From: Chara braunii
Taxonomy: Eukaryota > Streptophyta > Charophyceae > Charales > Characeae
Assembly (NCBI GenBank): GCA_003427395.1
Contig: BFEA01000569.1
Span: 39,543-72,549, forward strand
DNA: 33,007 nt
Reading direction: 5' to 3'
Under the pieces are notes generated by a model, which saw nothing but the letters and a program-made list of their open reading frames with translations, was not told the origin of the DNA and ran no database searches. The position numbers and the translations under genes are program-made. Shown piece after piece: positions 19,725 through 28,974 of this stretch; the stretch's first letter is position 1; every line of letters begins with the position of its first letter.

Positions 19725-20147
19725 GCCATGTACGTAGAGAGGGTCGTCTTCCCCCGAATAGAACGTACGGTCATTATCGTTGCATCTATACGGAACATTG
19801 GACCACATACATCTATGATGATCGTACGCTCTATTCACGGGAAGAAGGGTACTCACTTGCCTTCACCGTAAGCCATGTATGTAGAGACTACCAATCTTCC
19901 CCGGCATAGAACGTATGGTCATTATCGTCGAATCTACACGGAAAATTGGCCCACATACAGCTATGATGACCGTACGCTCTATTCACAGGAAGAAGGGTAC
20001 TCACTTGCCTTCACCGCGTGAACCATGTATGTAGAGACAACCAGTCTTCCCCCGAATAGAACGTACAGTCATTATCGCTGCATCTAGACAGAAAGTTGGC
20101 CCAAATACATCTATGATACGCTCTATTCACGGGAAGAAAGGTAACAT
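19725..20147. repeat. Three tandem ~150-bp units with internal inverted repeats
   Basis: Units begin near 19725, 19872 and 20022 with (G/A)CCATGTA(T/C)GTAGAGA. The first two are 147 and 150 bp; the third is cut short. Each contains GAATAGAACGTACGGTCAT or a variant and, about 45 nt further on, its near inverse ATGATCGTACGCTCTATTC (in unit 1, 19756-19774 and 19818-19836). So each unit can fold into a hairpin. Frames in both strands here are by-products. Confidence 0.85.
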
Positions 20148-20340
20148 TATCCCTACACCCAGTCCAAGCGTGTACAGAGGATTACCGTCTTCACACGAGC
20201 ACAATTGTGCACGCTGATCATGAATGTATACAAGCGATCTTTTCGGTTCGATACAGTCTCGATGAGGGTGCGTTGGGTTCGGGCGAAGACAGTGATTTCC
20301 AGATACTATCCAGATCCCTACATCGGGACGTAGCATGCCG

Positions 20341-20530
20341 GATTTCCCGCCAAAAGAGTGTGAAGAATTGCCCCGATTTCCTGCCAAGCGAGTGTAAAGA
20401 CTTGCCCCGATTTCCCGCCAAGGGAGTGTAAAGAATTGCCCCGATTTCCCGCCAAGGGACTGCGTTAACCCCCAGCTTCCTGCCAAGGAAACGTGTCAAC
20501 AACTGCCCCCGATTTCCCGCCAAGGAAATG
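20341..20530. repeat. 34-bp tandem array with GATTTCCCGCCAA core
   Basis: The core GATTTCCCGCCAA recurs at 20341, 20375 (CTGCC variant), 20409, 20443, 20475 (GCTTCCTGCC variant) and 20511, giving periods of 34, 34, 34, 32 and 36. The intervening bases (GAGTGTAAAGAATTGCCCC) also repeat, so this is a minisatellite and not spacer-separated repeats. The core contains TTTCCCGCC, which equals the E2F consensus; function is not shown. Confidence 0.85.
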
Positions 20531-20547
20531 TATAGAGGATTGCCATC

Positions 20548-21020
20548 CTCCACAACGAACGCTGATCATGAATGTATCATACGAGCGACAATCATGATAA
20601 GGGTACGTTGGTTTCGGCAGAAGCCAGTTATTTCGAGATAATTCAGGATAATTTTGAGACAATTTTGCGTTAATTCGGAGATAATTTCGAGATAAATTTG
20701 AAATAAGCGTGCGTCGTCCCTTGGCGTAGGATGCCCAAAAAACGAGGTTTCAATCCATGGCTTATACTACTACTACCGTAGTCTGCCGTAGTGACTTCTG
20801 CCCTACGAGTTTCTGCTTAACAGACGCTGCAAACAACTCTTTCGGTTAAAAAATAAAAAATAAAAATAAAGAACACTCTTTGGGGGTAATCGACGAAGCG
20901 GAGAGGGATCAATGGACGTTCGCTTCACACGATTCACTACTAGTTAGTTAGAGAAGGGGGGTTGGTTCTCCTTCATGTCCCTCTCCCCGCCCCATTCCCC
21001 TGGGATTAGCGCGATTCCAG
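20548..21020. other. Spacer, AT-rich, no gene
   Basis: Short loose repeats of GAGATAATTT/GAGATAAATT lie at 20630-20700 and an AT run at 20847-20870. Nothing else is recognised. Confidence 0.45.
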
Positions 21021-21027
21021 TGTTCCC

Positions 21028-21095
21028 AATGTACGGTCATTATCGCTGAATCTAGGCTGAAATTGCTCCAAAAACAGGTATAATTACCGTACATT
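21028..21095. repeat. Inverted-repeat unit related to the CGTACGGTCAT family
   Basis: AATGTACGGTCATTAT (21028-21043) pairs with ATAATTACCGTACATT (21080-21095) with one mismatch. The inner sequence CGCTGAATCTAGGCTGAAA resembles that of the tandem units at 19725-20147, and TTCTATTCCGAGGAAGA follows as in those units. Confidence 0.65.
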
Positions 21096-21314
21096 CTATT
21101 CCGAGGAAGACTCTAACCCGCCACTCGAATCAGGCAGTGTGCGATTCGAGTGTTTTCAACGCAGGGAAAGGGATAGCCAGAAGCAACAAGACCCATAGGG
21201 AAGAGGAGGGGACAAGAAACAGGAACAGGAAAGTGGAGGAGGAAGGGGGAGGGAGGAGGAGAAGAAAGCATATTAAGAAGCGAAGTAGAAGGATGGTGTC
21301 TTCAAGGAAGAGAA

Positions 21315-22515
21315 GCATTCTCAGACCTTATCCACTTTCAAGAGCGGTCCAAGAGGCAAGCTTTCCGAGATTTCGTCGTCAGGGCCTTATCCACTCTCCT
21401 GTCCTTCAAGACCATATCCACATCCCTGTCCTTCAAGACCTTATCCACTTCCCTGTCTTTAAAGACCTTATCCACTCCTTAAAGACCATATACACTGCGT
21501 TGTCCTTCTTGAAGACCTTATGCCTTACCTACGTCCCTGTCCTTTAAGACCTTATCCATTTCTTCAAAACCTTATCCACTTTCCTATCCTTAACGACCAA
21601 TTTCTTCAAGACCTTCTGCAGTTCCCTGAGCTTTCTTCTTCAGGACCTTATCCACTTCCCTGTCCTTCGAGACCTTATCAATTTCTTCTTCTTCTTCAGG
21701 ACCTTATCCACTTCCCTGTCCTTCGAGACCTCATCCATTTCTTCTTTTTCAGGGCCTTATCCACTTCTCAGTCCTTGGAGACCTTATCCATTTCTTCTTC
21801 TTCTTTAGGACCTTATCCACTTACCTGTCCTTCGAAAGCTTATCCATTTCTTCTTCTTTAGGACCTTATCCACTTCCTTGTCCTTCAAGACCTTATCATT
21901 TCTTCTTCTTCGGAACCTTATCCACTTCCCTGTCCTTCGAGACCTTATCCATTTCTTCTTCTTTTTCAGGACCTTACCCACTTCGCTGTCCTTCGAGCCA
22001 TTTCTTCTTCTTCAGGACCTTATCCATTTCTTCTTCTTCAGGACCTTATCCATTTCTTCTTCTTCAGGACCTTATCCATTTCTTCTTCAGGACCTTATCC
22101 CTTCTTCAAGATCTTATCCACTTCCTTGAGCTTTCTTCTTCAGGACCTTATCCACTTCTTCAAGACCTTATCCAATTCCCTGAGCTCTTCTTTTTCAGGA
22201 CTATCCTCTTATTCAAGACCTTATCCACTTCCCTGAGTTTTTCTTCTTCAGGACTTTATCCACTTATTCAACACCTTATCCACTTCGACGAGCTCCTTCT
22301 TCAAGAGCTTATCCACTTCCCTCAGCTTCTTTTCAAGACCTTATCCATTTCTTCAAGACCTTATCGCCTTCCCTGCACTTTCTTCGTCAAGACCTTATGC
22401 ACTTCCCTCTTCCTTTAGTCTTCAAGACCCCTTATTATTCACTCCCCTGAGCTCTCCTCTTCAAGCCCTTGTCCGTTTCCTTGGGCTTTCTTCTTCCAGA
22501 CCACATCCACTTCCT
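21315..22515. repeat. 1.2-kb imperfect minisatellite, ACCTTATCCACTTCC type
   Basis: Dozens of imperfect units of the form GACCTTATCCA(C/T)TTC, with CCTGTCCTTC(A/G)A or TTCTTCTTCAG between them, at irregular periods of roughly 20-45 nt. The array is pyrimidine-rich on the plus strand. Open frames rich in Phe/Leu/Pro/Ser follow the repeat and change frame often. In the minus strand, units read as EVDKVLK-like stretches but no long frame persists. The purine-rich stretch 21180-21310 just before it is of opposite strand bias. Confidence 0.9.
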
Positions 22516-22537
22516 CGAACTTTCTTCGGCAAGACCT

Positions 22538-22648
22538 ACTGTGTTCACCCGAATACAACGCACGGTCAATGTAGCTATATATTTGGGGCAGCTTTGAGAC
22601 AAGATACAGCAAGAATTACCCCACGTTTTTTATTCGGGTGAACACAGT
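22538..22648. repeat. MITE-like element with perfect 17-bp terminal inverted repeats
   Basis: CTGTGTTCACCCGAATA (22539-22555) is the exact inverse of TATTCGGGTGAACACAG (22631-22647); one more A/T pair extends it. The interior is about 75 bp and non-coding and holds CAACGCACGGTCAATGTAGC, a variant of the GAACGTACGGTCATTATCG core seen in neighbouring units. No clear target duplication is visible. Confidence 0.7.
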
Positions 22649-22659
22649 TGTACATTGTT

Positions 22660-23332
22660 GTTTTGATGTAAGACAGTTCTCACTCTCTTTGCAAGAATGT
22701 TTCATTTTTTCGCGAAGTAAATCTAGATTTTTATAATATATTTTTACTCCTGATTTCCGTAAAGGTGGCAATCGACAACAGGATCAGCTTTATTATTATT
22801 ATAGTTTTCATATCTGGGAACAAAAACGTCATTCGATGTCTCTCAAGGCAAAATTGCACATTTGTTTCGTGTTTTTCCTTTTGTTGTTTTGCTTCCTCCT
22901 TTCCTGTTTTCCCTTTTTGTTCCCTCGTTTTCTTCGCCCTACTACCTCCCTCCTCTCCCCTCCTATAGTCCTACTACTCAATTCCACCTCCACAGCACGT
23001 CGATGGCGAAACCAGTCATAGCGTCTACTTCCTACCAGGCCTTAAATCTGATTCATCATCCCGGCATATAAGGCAAGTCAGAGGGCACCCTCAATTACAT
23101 CGCCGTGCATCCGACATACGACGATCCCGATTACGATCTGGATTACCAAAAAAAAAAAAAAAGGGAAAATTTGTATGGCGAATGTAATTTGCATTATTTC
23201 GCGTCGCGCCCCTCCAACGGCCGATTTACCCTGTCGCGCCCATCCGAGCAGGGTTCAAATTTTCCATAAGACCCCTGTGTCGTTTGGGCCTCAAATCTTT
23301 TCGTTACGCCCCTACCAGTACCGGTCCCTAAT
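22660..23332. other. Spacer without recognised gene
   Basis: AT-rich to 22830, then pyrimidine-rich. Near 23200-23400 the phrase GCCCCTACCGGTAC or variants of it appears several times (about 23308, 23343, 23388). An A run lies at 23149-23162. No gene is recognised. Confidence 0.4.
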
Positions 23333-24001
23333 TTGCGGGATGCCCCTACCGGATGGTCGTTAAAAGCCAGCAGGAAAATTTTCGAGATGCCCCTACCGGT
23401 ACCATTTGTTGCCAAGCCATTTGCTACCAAGCCATTTGCTGCTATGTCATCTGCTGCCACGTCATCTTCTGCTACGTCATCTGCTGGCAGTCCATCTGCT
23501 ACCAAGCCATTTGCTACTACGCCATCTGCTGCTACGTCATCTGCTGCTACGTCATCTACTGCCACGTCATCTTATGCCACGTCATTTGTTGCCAATCCAT
23601 TTGCTACCAAGCCATTTGCTGCTATGTCATTGTCTGTTGCGTCATCAACTGTTGTCACGGCATCTGCTGCCAAGAGGGCATCTGCTGCCAAGTCGTCCAC
23701 AACTGCCACATCTTCTACTCCTTTCCCAAATGCAGGGGCGGCTCCCTCTTCTGACAAACGAAAGGATGTTAGTGGTGGACAGTCTGAGTCAACGACGAGG
23801 GCAACGGCGACCTCGACGAATGCAAAGGCGGGAAAGAAGAAGTCTGGGACGAAAATCAGGGGGTGGGCGTTGGCTCTTGCAAGTCAGTATCTCGTCTCAT
23901 CCGAAGGTTACGATCTATGGAAGAAGATGATGAACGAGGAGAGGGGTGTTGTTATGGCGCTGCGCGCCTATGGCTGGTATGTGGACTGTACGATGTTCCA
24001 G

Positions 24002-24059
<58 letters not shown>

Positions 24060-24109
24060 CGCGCGCGCGCGCGGTAGGTTTATCAAAGTTCCGAAACGTA
24101 CGATCATGA
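23333..24109 (+). CDS. Open frame, Ala/Ser/Thr repeat protein of unknown nature
   Basis: 258-codon frame; a start at 23333 (ATGCGGG-like context) is only the first ATG available. Residues about 24-115 are 5-residue repeats such as AATSS, ATKPF and TATSS, encoded by a 15-bp minisatellite. A more ordinary segment follows: KAGKKKSGTKIRGWALALA, SQYLVSSEGYDLWKKMMNEE and RGVVMALRAYGWYVDC, which looks protein-like but matches no family I know. The frame then runs into the CT/GC microsatellite (SLSLSL, RARARA) and ends there, so any real gene would be truncated by the palindrome insertion. The opposite strand is also open over the repeats for 123 codons. It may be chance or a transposon fragment. Confidence 0.25.
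23405..23700. repeat. 15-bp minisatellite (GCTACGTCATCTGCT type)
   Basis: About 19 imperfect 15-bp units such as GCTGCTACGTCATCT and GCTACCAAGCCATTT, all keeping the period so that both strands stay open. On the minus strand it reads as A-(D/N)-(D/G)-(V/L)-x repeats. Many units contain TACGTCAT or CACGTCAT. Confidence 0.85.
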
Positions 24110-24216
24110 TGGCCGTGTGTACAATGACAGTTGCCCAAAATGCAACTATAATGACTGTCATTTTAGACACGGCCATCATGACCGTACGCTTCGGAACTTT
24201 GATAAACCAACCGTGT

Positions 24217-24280
<64 letters not shown>
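24004..24280. repeat. Palindrome capped by complementary microsatellites
   Basis: Order on the plus strand: (CT)n at 24004-24043, (GC)n to about 24073, a 54-bp arm (24077-24130), a 24-nt loop, the inverse arm (24155-24208), (GC)n about 24217-24230, and (GA)n about 24231-24269. The arms start GGTTTATCAAAGTTCCGAA and differ at about four sites. Because CT pairs with GA and GC with GC in register, the whole 270-bp block is self-complementary. The arm holds CGTACGATCATGATGGCC, linking it to the CGTACGGTCAT units upstream. Likely a foldback/MITE element. Confidence 0.9.
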
Positions 24281-24283
<3 letters not shown>

Positions 24284-24482
24284 TGAAGATGGTAGGTATC
24301 TTACGTGATACATGAAGGAGAAACACGCGGAACAGGAGTAAAAGGGCCTTTACCCTATACAGGCCTTGTAAAAGTAAAGCATCGTGAAGGGCTACCTCGC
24401 CAGGACCCAGAAACGTGAAAGCAGGTCAAAGGTCCAGTTCTCTATCAAAAGGCACACCCTAAACTAAAGCAAAGGTCATTGC

Positions 24483-24660
24483 AGCAAGACGTGCCTGTTC
24501 ACCAGGAGATGCACACATCATGTCTGTTCAAGATAAGGGTATGTCTGTATGTGCAGTCAGTCTGTCTGTTCGTGCCAAAAGGAAGTGTCTATTCGCACAA
24601 TGTGAGTGTCTGTTCAGGCAGTAAGTGTGTCTGTTCGTCTAAGTTGTGCCTGTCCGAAAG
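24483..24660 (+). repeat. TGTCTGTTC-type repeats in U3 of element 2
   Basis: Variants of GTGTCTGTTC recur about every 20-30 nt (near 24519, 24540, 24563, 24587, 24606, 24628 and 24645), upstream of the TATA box. Similar repeats lie in the 3' LTR. Position suggests enhancer-like elements; binding factor unknown. Confidence 0.55.
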
Positions 24661-24852
24661 TAAAGCCAGTAAACAGAGTCTCAGTTCTGGTCTAAGTTTC
24701 AGGGACAGTCCAGATCCAGACATCCAAGTCCGGAAGGCCTCAACATCAGTTGAACTTTGTTGGGACAGTACTGGGACACATGCAATGCAGGGTCTGGGAC
24801 AGAAGGAGGCCTGAATCAGTCAAATGCAGACCAAGCGAGAAGAGGCCAGCAC

Positions 24853-24858
24853 TATAAA
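24853..24858 (+). promoter_or_regulatory. TATA box of element 2 LTR
   Basis: TATAAA within CAGCACTATAAAGAAAGCAG, preserved in the 3' LTR at 32636-32641. The upstream part would be U3; transcription would start about 30 bp downstream. Confidence 0.7.
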
Positions 24859-25298
24859 GAAAGCAGCCAGCCTCATTACTCGCCAGATCTCCACTGGCAT
24901 TTTGTGCGTGGAAGTGATGAAGCACTTGTGTGCCAGTCAGGAGGAGCAGCGCTGGAGGATGAAGATGCGCTATGAGAAGGGAGAAGACTGTGCGCTGGGA
25001 TAGATGCAGCCATAGCTGCCCAGCGAGTTAGTATAGACATAGAGGGTTAGTGATAGTCAGCTATGAGTAGCATTCAGAGTAGATCCTTGTGAGTGAAGAG
25101 TGTGTATGCATCGTAGGAGGAAGGGACTAAGACAGAGAGAGTGTTCCATCAAGGTTCAGCTATGAGGAATACTTACCTGAGATGGGTATGAGCTGCAGAG
25201 GTGGCACCGATAAGTGGAGACCACATGGATTGTGTGCAAGGATGATGCGTGACGTGTACACACTTGCGTGAGATGGTCTTCAGGACCCATGCAAAATT

Positions 25299-25310
25299 TG
25301 GAATCAGAGC
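25299..25310 (+). other. Primer-binding site, tRNA-iMet, one mismatch
   Basis: TGGAATCAGAGC, against TGGTATCAGAGC in element 1, starts 5 nt after the LTR end. The single change is probably mutation after insertion. Confidence 0.8.
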
Positions 25311-26291
25311 AGATGCTCGCTGCACTCATAGCGCTGGCATGATTGAGGCCGGCGAGAAGAAAAGAGATGTGGTGATGGAAGATAAGTGAAGGAGGGAGGA
25401 AGAGCAGAAGTATTGTGATAGTGGGGGAGGCAGGCTGAAGAAGAAGTGGCGAAGTATACTTACCTGGAGCGTGCGGAGCGTCGTGGAGCATCATCGGCGG
25501 TATCTTCAAGAAGATAGAAGCACCTCCTTTCCCTGAACCTGCATGCATGTGTGTGTCCCCTACCTTCTCTCTCTCTTACCCTCTGAAGGTGACTGTTGTT
25601 GGACTGGAAGTCGGGACTGGATCTGGATCACTGTGGCAGAGTCTAAGTCGTCAGAGTCCGGATGGTCCGAATGCAATGTGTCAGGGCCTGGTCACACTAG
25701 ATTAGGTGGTCCAGTGTTCTGCGAGTAGGAGTAGACTTCTCTCCTACCCCTCTCAATAGGCAGGTTGTGTATCGTCATCAGGGACTAAGAATTGATGTGG
25801 GAAGTGGCTATATGCCACGTCAGATTGCAAGTACCAGGCAGCGCAAACATGATGATGAGCATTTACAGGGTCAGTTAAGCCCGAAAGAAAGAAAAGGTTG
25901 AACAAAGTATTTCTGCCTGGTTGACTACGTGAGTCATCTGCATCTGACACTTCTGCGCTATACTCCATTCCTGCATCCAAACAGCTAGCTAAGTTAGTAG
26001 ACAAACAAAACATCAAGAGGGAGGCACAGCAAGATACCAGAAACGCATTGTAAAGAGTCTGATCCAGGAAGCCAGACAGCATTTTAAAAGAAAAAAAAAA
26101 GAGGTATGTACATCGCACAAGTATTGATTTCAGATTGATTGAGTGTTTATTGTACGCAGCACCTTCTACAGTCAAAAAAAAAAAAAGTGTAGTACTCCAT
26201 TCACCGCGAATCAAGACTGAGTCCGTAAGTAACTTGGAGTGGGATAAAACTGTGGTGATCCGACGGAGGACCCCCTGTGTCGGTCGTCATC
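25311..26291 (+). other. Leader of element 2
   Basis: Untranslated region before gag. It contains ATACTTACCTG at 25456-25466 and one TGCCACGTCAG near 25814 (inverse of the element 1 motif), and two A runs at 26090 and 26174. No gene is seen. Confidence 0.6.
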
Positions 26292-28417
26292 ATGGATGAC
26301 TATCCCATCCAGGGCCTGTTGGCCCTTTCTGTCCTGTTGGGGCTGCTGTTCCGGTTAATGTTCCCATTGGGGTTCGGGCGTGTATGTACGTCCCGCATGT
26401 TTATGCGATCTGGGAAAGTGAAGCCTGGCCCCACACCTGCGGAACAAGCAGAGATTGACCGCAAGCTGGCAGAAAAGAAAAAAGAAAAGGAAGCTAAGAA
26501 AAAACAGAAAGAAGAAGAAGCAACAAAGAAGATGAAAGAGAAGATGGATAAAGAATTAGAAGAAAAGTTGAAAAGTATACAAGAAGAAGAAGAAGAAGAA
26601 GAACAGGAAGAAGGAGAAACTTTGGAAAGACGCCGTCGCCAGGACCTCCCTGAGAGCAGCAGTACTGTAGCAGCCAGACTTCCAGTTGAACCGCTAGATT
26701 GGGCTGGTCAGTACTATTACTCCAGCGAACTATTAAAAGAGTATAAGAGGAGCGAGACGTGTTCACTGCAAAATTGGCCGCTGTGACAGACAGCGTCGAA
26801 CGCAATCTGATGTTGGAGGAGAAGCGGGCGGAGTTGAACAGTAAGTTGTTAGCAGCCAGACGGCAAGAAGTAGAAGAAAAAAAGAGGTTGCACGCAGAAG
26901 GGGAAAAATTGCAGAAGGCTTTAGAAGCACAAGAAGAAAAACCCTCTGCGACAGAAGAACAGCTTGCTCTACTCAGAGAAGCCGTCCTCGACACAAGGCA
27001 GGACATGAACTTAATGCGTCAGACCTTACAAAGAGTAGAAACACATCGGGTTGAGTTTGAAACTGTCTGGAACAACTTCCTAGAGAAGTCAGCTAAGGAT
27101 GTTGACCAACATGTTCAAACGTACATCAGGGCCTTGGATGAACATGTTACTAAGACTTTCACTCCTGAAGTTATAAAAAAGATTGTAAAGGGAGCTGGAG
27201 GCGGAGGAGGAGATGATGATGACGATGGCGATGATGATAAGAAGGGGAAAAGAAAAGGGGATCCGAAGGAGAAACTTCCACAGGAAACAGGGCAGGTTAG
27301 TAAGATTAAACTCAAACTGTCGTGGACCTATAATGGAAAGAAGGAAGAAAGTGTTCTGCATTGGGCACCGGCGATAGAAACATACGTATATGGACAACGA
27401 ATCCCATACTGGGACAGGGTGTTAATGGCCACTTCATGTATGGGAGGCGACGCCATGAGCTTCGCCATCTCGCTGCAAAAGGAGGCGGGATGTAGCTCAA
27501 TGGTAGAGTTCTCGCAACAGACTCGAATCGAAGACTTTTTCAAAGCAATTAGAGAAAGGTTTGAGGATAAAAACTTAGCACGTCGCACAGAAATGTTAAT
27601 CCTCAACCTCCCTGACAGAAAATGGAAGAGCACCTTTGCCCTGAAAGCAACTATGGATGAGTTATTGCAATGCCCTGACCATGGGTTGACACCTGCCTAA
27701 ATATTTAACAGCTTTGCGCGAGCACTCCCTGATCCCCTAAGGACCCAACTTTATCCCCGCGCCAAAGAAGAAGGGATCACGTATCAGAAGTTCGGCAAGA
27801 TCGCGATAGATCACGCCGGCTTCCTCGCTGAAGCGAACTATTGCCATTATTGGAAGGATCTGCAAGCGGGAAAGAAGTGGCAAAACCGCACTATCTCAGG
27901 GTCTATACATTGGAAAGACAGTCTCCTTCTAACCTTTGAAGAAGGAGGCGCCGAGACCATTTCCTGGGATCAGGTAGATTATGGTCTCGATGGACCCAGC
28001 GGACCGGTAGCTCAGGAGGGGAGTTACGCGGCCGTTGTAGCCCGCGGGGGAGGGCGTCAAGGAAGAGGGTGTGGCCGAGGAAGAGGTCGCGACTGTGGTG
28101 GACAAGGATTCGGCACCCACAAGGGTGGTGGTGAAGGAAGCCACTACGTGGGAGGAAGGGGAAATGGTCCCTCACAAGGTGGTCGTGGTTCTTACTCCAC
28201 CTGGGGTAGAGGAAGGGGCACTTGGTATAACAAGTGGGACAAACCGTACCCACCACATCCTGGCCTACCTGAAGGAGAGCCTTGGAAAGAATTAGGAATA
28301 ACAGAAAAAGTCCGGCAAGAAAGAAAGAAAGCAGACCAATGCCTCAAGTGTGGGGACCCCGACCACATTGTCCCCTTTTGCCCTGACTATAGGGGGGCAA
28401 AAGGGAACAGCCAGTAG
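26292..28417 (+). pseudogene. gag: Gag polyprotein of element 2
   Basis: The first ATG is 26292. Residues 8-29 form a hydrophobic stretch (LLALSVLLGLLFRLMFPLGF) like that of element 1. Then comes a Lys/Glu-rich coiled-coil region. An extra base near 26758 moves the reading from frame 3 to frame 2, where the coiled coil continues (LEEKRAELNSKLLAARRQEV), followed by an acidic-basic linker (DDDDDGDDDKKGKRKGD) and the capsid domain (KLSWTYNGKKEESVLHWAPA onward). TAA at 27698-27700 interrupts the capsid, with IFNSFARALPDPLRTQL following in frame. A Gly/Arg-rich stretch (GRGCGRGRGRD) precedes a CCHC knuckle CLKCGDPDHIVPFC. The frame ends at TAG 28415-28417. The knuckle and RGG region would bind RNA. 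Confidence 0.87.
28393..28417 (+). promoter_or_regulatory. gag/pro overlap in -1 relation, element 2
   Basis: The protease frame is open from 28393 and gag ends at 28417, the same -1 arrangement and nearly the same length as in element 1. No canonical X XXY YYZ heptamer is in register: the sequence is GGGGGCAAAAGGG. The site may have decayed or act differently. The pro frame has a TAG at 28474-28476 soon after. Confidence 0.35.
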
Positions 28418-28476
28418 AGGTGACAGTTGCCTCTACCGGGGCTTCGAATGTTGAAAAATCAAAATCCTCCTGTTAG

Positions 28477-28974
28477 AAGGCTCCCATGGCAGAAACTGAA
28501 GAGGAAGGCAGTCCCCATCTAGTGCACTGTCCAGAGGTGGCAAACGTATGCATCTCTCTAGATGGATCCCTCGCTGGCGTGGGTGATGAGTTGGCCGCTC
28601 GTCGCCAAGCCTGGACTGAAATGCGAAAAAAAAAAGGACAGCTAATAATTGCAGATCTTGAAATAAATCGAGTAAAGGTAGGAGGTATGATAGACAGCGG
28701 ATCTACACGGAATTATATTAGTAAGAAAGGTTTGCAGAAACTGCGTCTTGGGCTCAAGGTTAAGAAATTGAATGAGCCCATTGTAAGCAAGTAAGCTAAT
28801 AGTAGTGAAACCGTTATGGATCGCTACGTCGAAGGGGTTCAAGTATACTTTCGGCTAGAGGCAGAGGGGAAGGTGGAACGTGTTCTCCACTCTCTGACCT
28901 TCTTGGTGGAGGATAACTTGCCCTGTGATGTGTTGTTAGGAATGGATTGGGGTGAGATGCGAATGCGAATCTAA
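28477..28974 (+). pseudogene. pro: Aspartic protease of element 2
   Basis: Active-site motif MIDSGSTRNYIS near 28687-28722, preceded by QLIIADLEINRVKVGG. TAA at 28792-28794 interrupts; the same frame then reads DRYVEGVQVYFRLEAEGKVE, TFLVEDNLPCDVLLGMDWGE (the ILGxDW-like motif) and stops at 28972 after a frame change near 28965. An upstream TAG at 28474 falls where element 1 has Gly, before KAP, and would block synthesis by frameshift. The enzyme core residues are kept but the copy cannot be made whole. Confidence 0.85.

Larger units (their letters stand above)
24339..25293 (+). repeat. 5' LTR of element 2
   Basis: Matches 32112-33007. The left edge is set by alignment with the 3' copy and by the polypurine-like tract; it begins TAAAAGGGCC, not TG, so the boundary may be off by a few bases or the first bases mutated. 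It ends CCATGCA, 5 nt before the primer site. It contains a TATA box at 24853 and ATACTTACCTG at 25169-25179. Confidence 0.85.

Noticed and set aside
20341-20530. Regular 34-bp spacing suggests a CRISPR array
   Set aside because: The bases between the cores repeat as well, so there are no unique spacers, and there is no cas gene or prokaryotic context.
21315-22515. Repeated TTATCCAC resembles bacterial DnaA boxes, suggesting a replication origin
   Set aside because: The context is eukaryotic, the motif continues as ACTTCC instead of ACA, and it is simply the minisatellite unit.
23194-23565. Minus-strand pentapeptide-repeat protein
   Set aside because: The period is five, but the A-(D/N)-x-(V/L)-x spacing does not fit the A(D/N)LXX rule, and the opposite strand is equally open because of the 15-bp period.
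23863-24326. Frames rich in SLSL, RARA and RERE on both strands
   Set aside because: Produced by the CT, GC and GA microsatellites of the palindrome.
25169-25240. ATACTTACCTG as the start of a U1 snRNA gene or pseudogene
   Set aside because: Only the first 11-13 bases match U1; the following sequence does not show the U1 stem-loops, and the copies continue differently.
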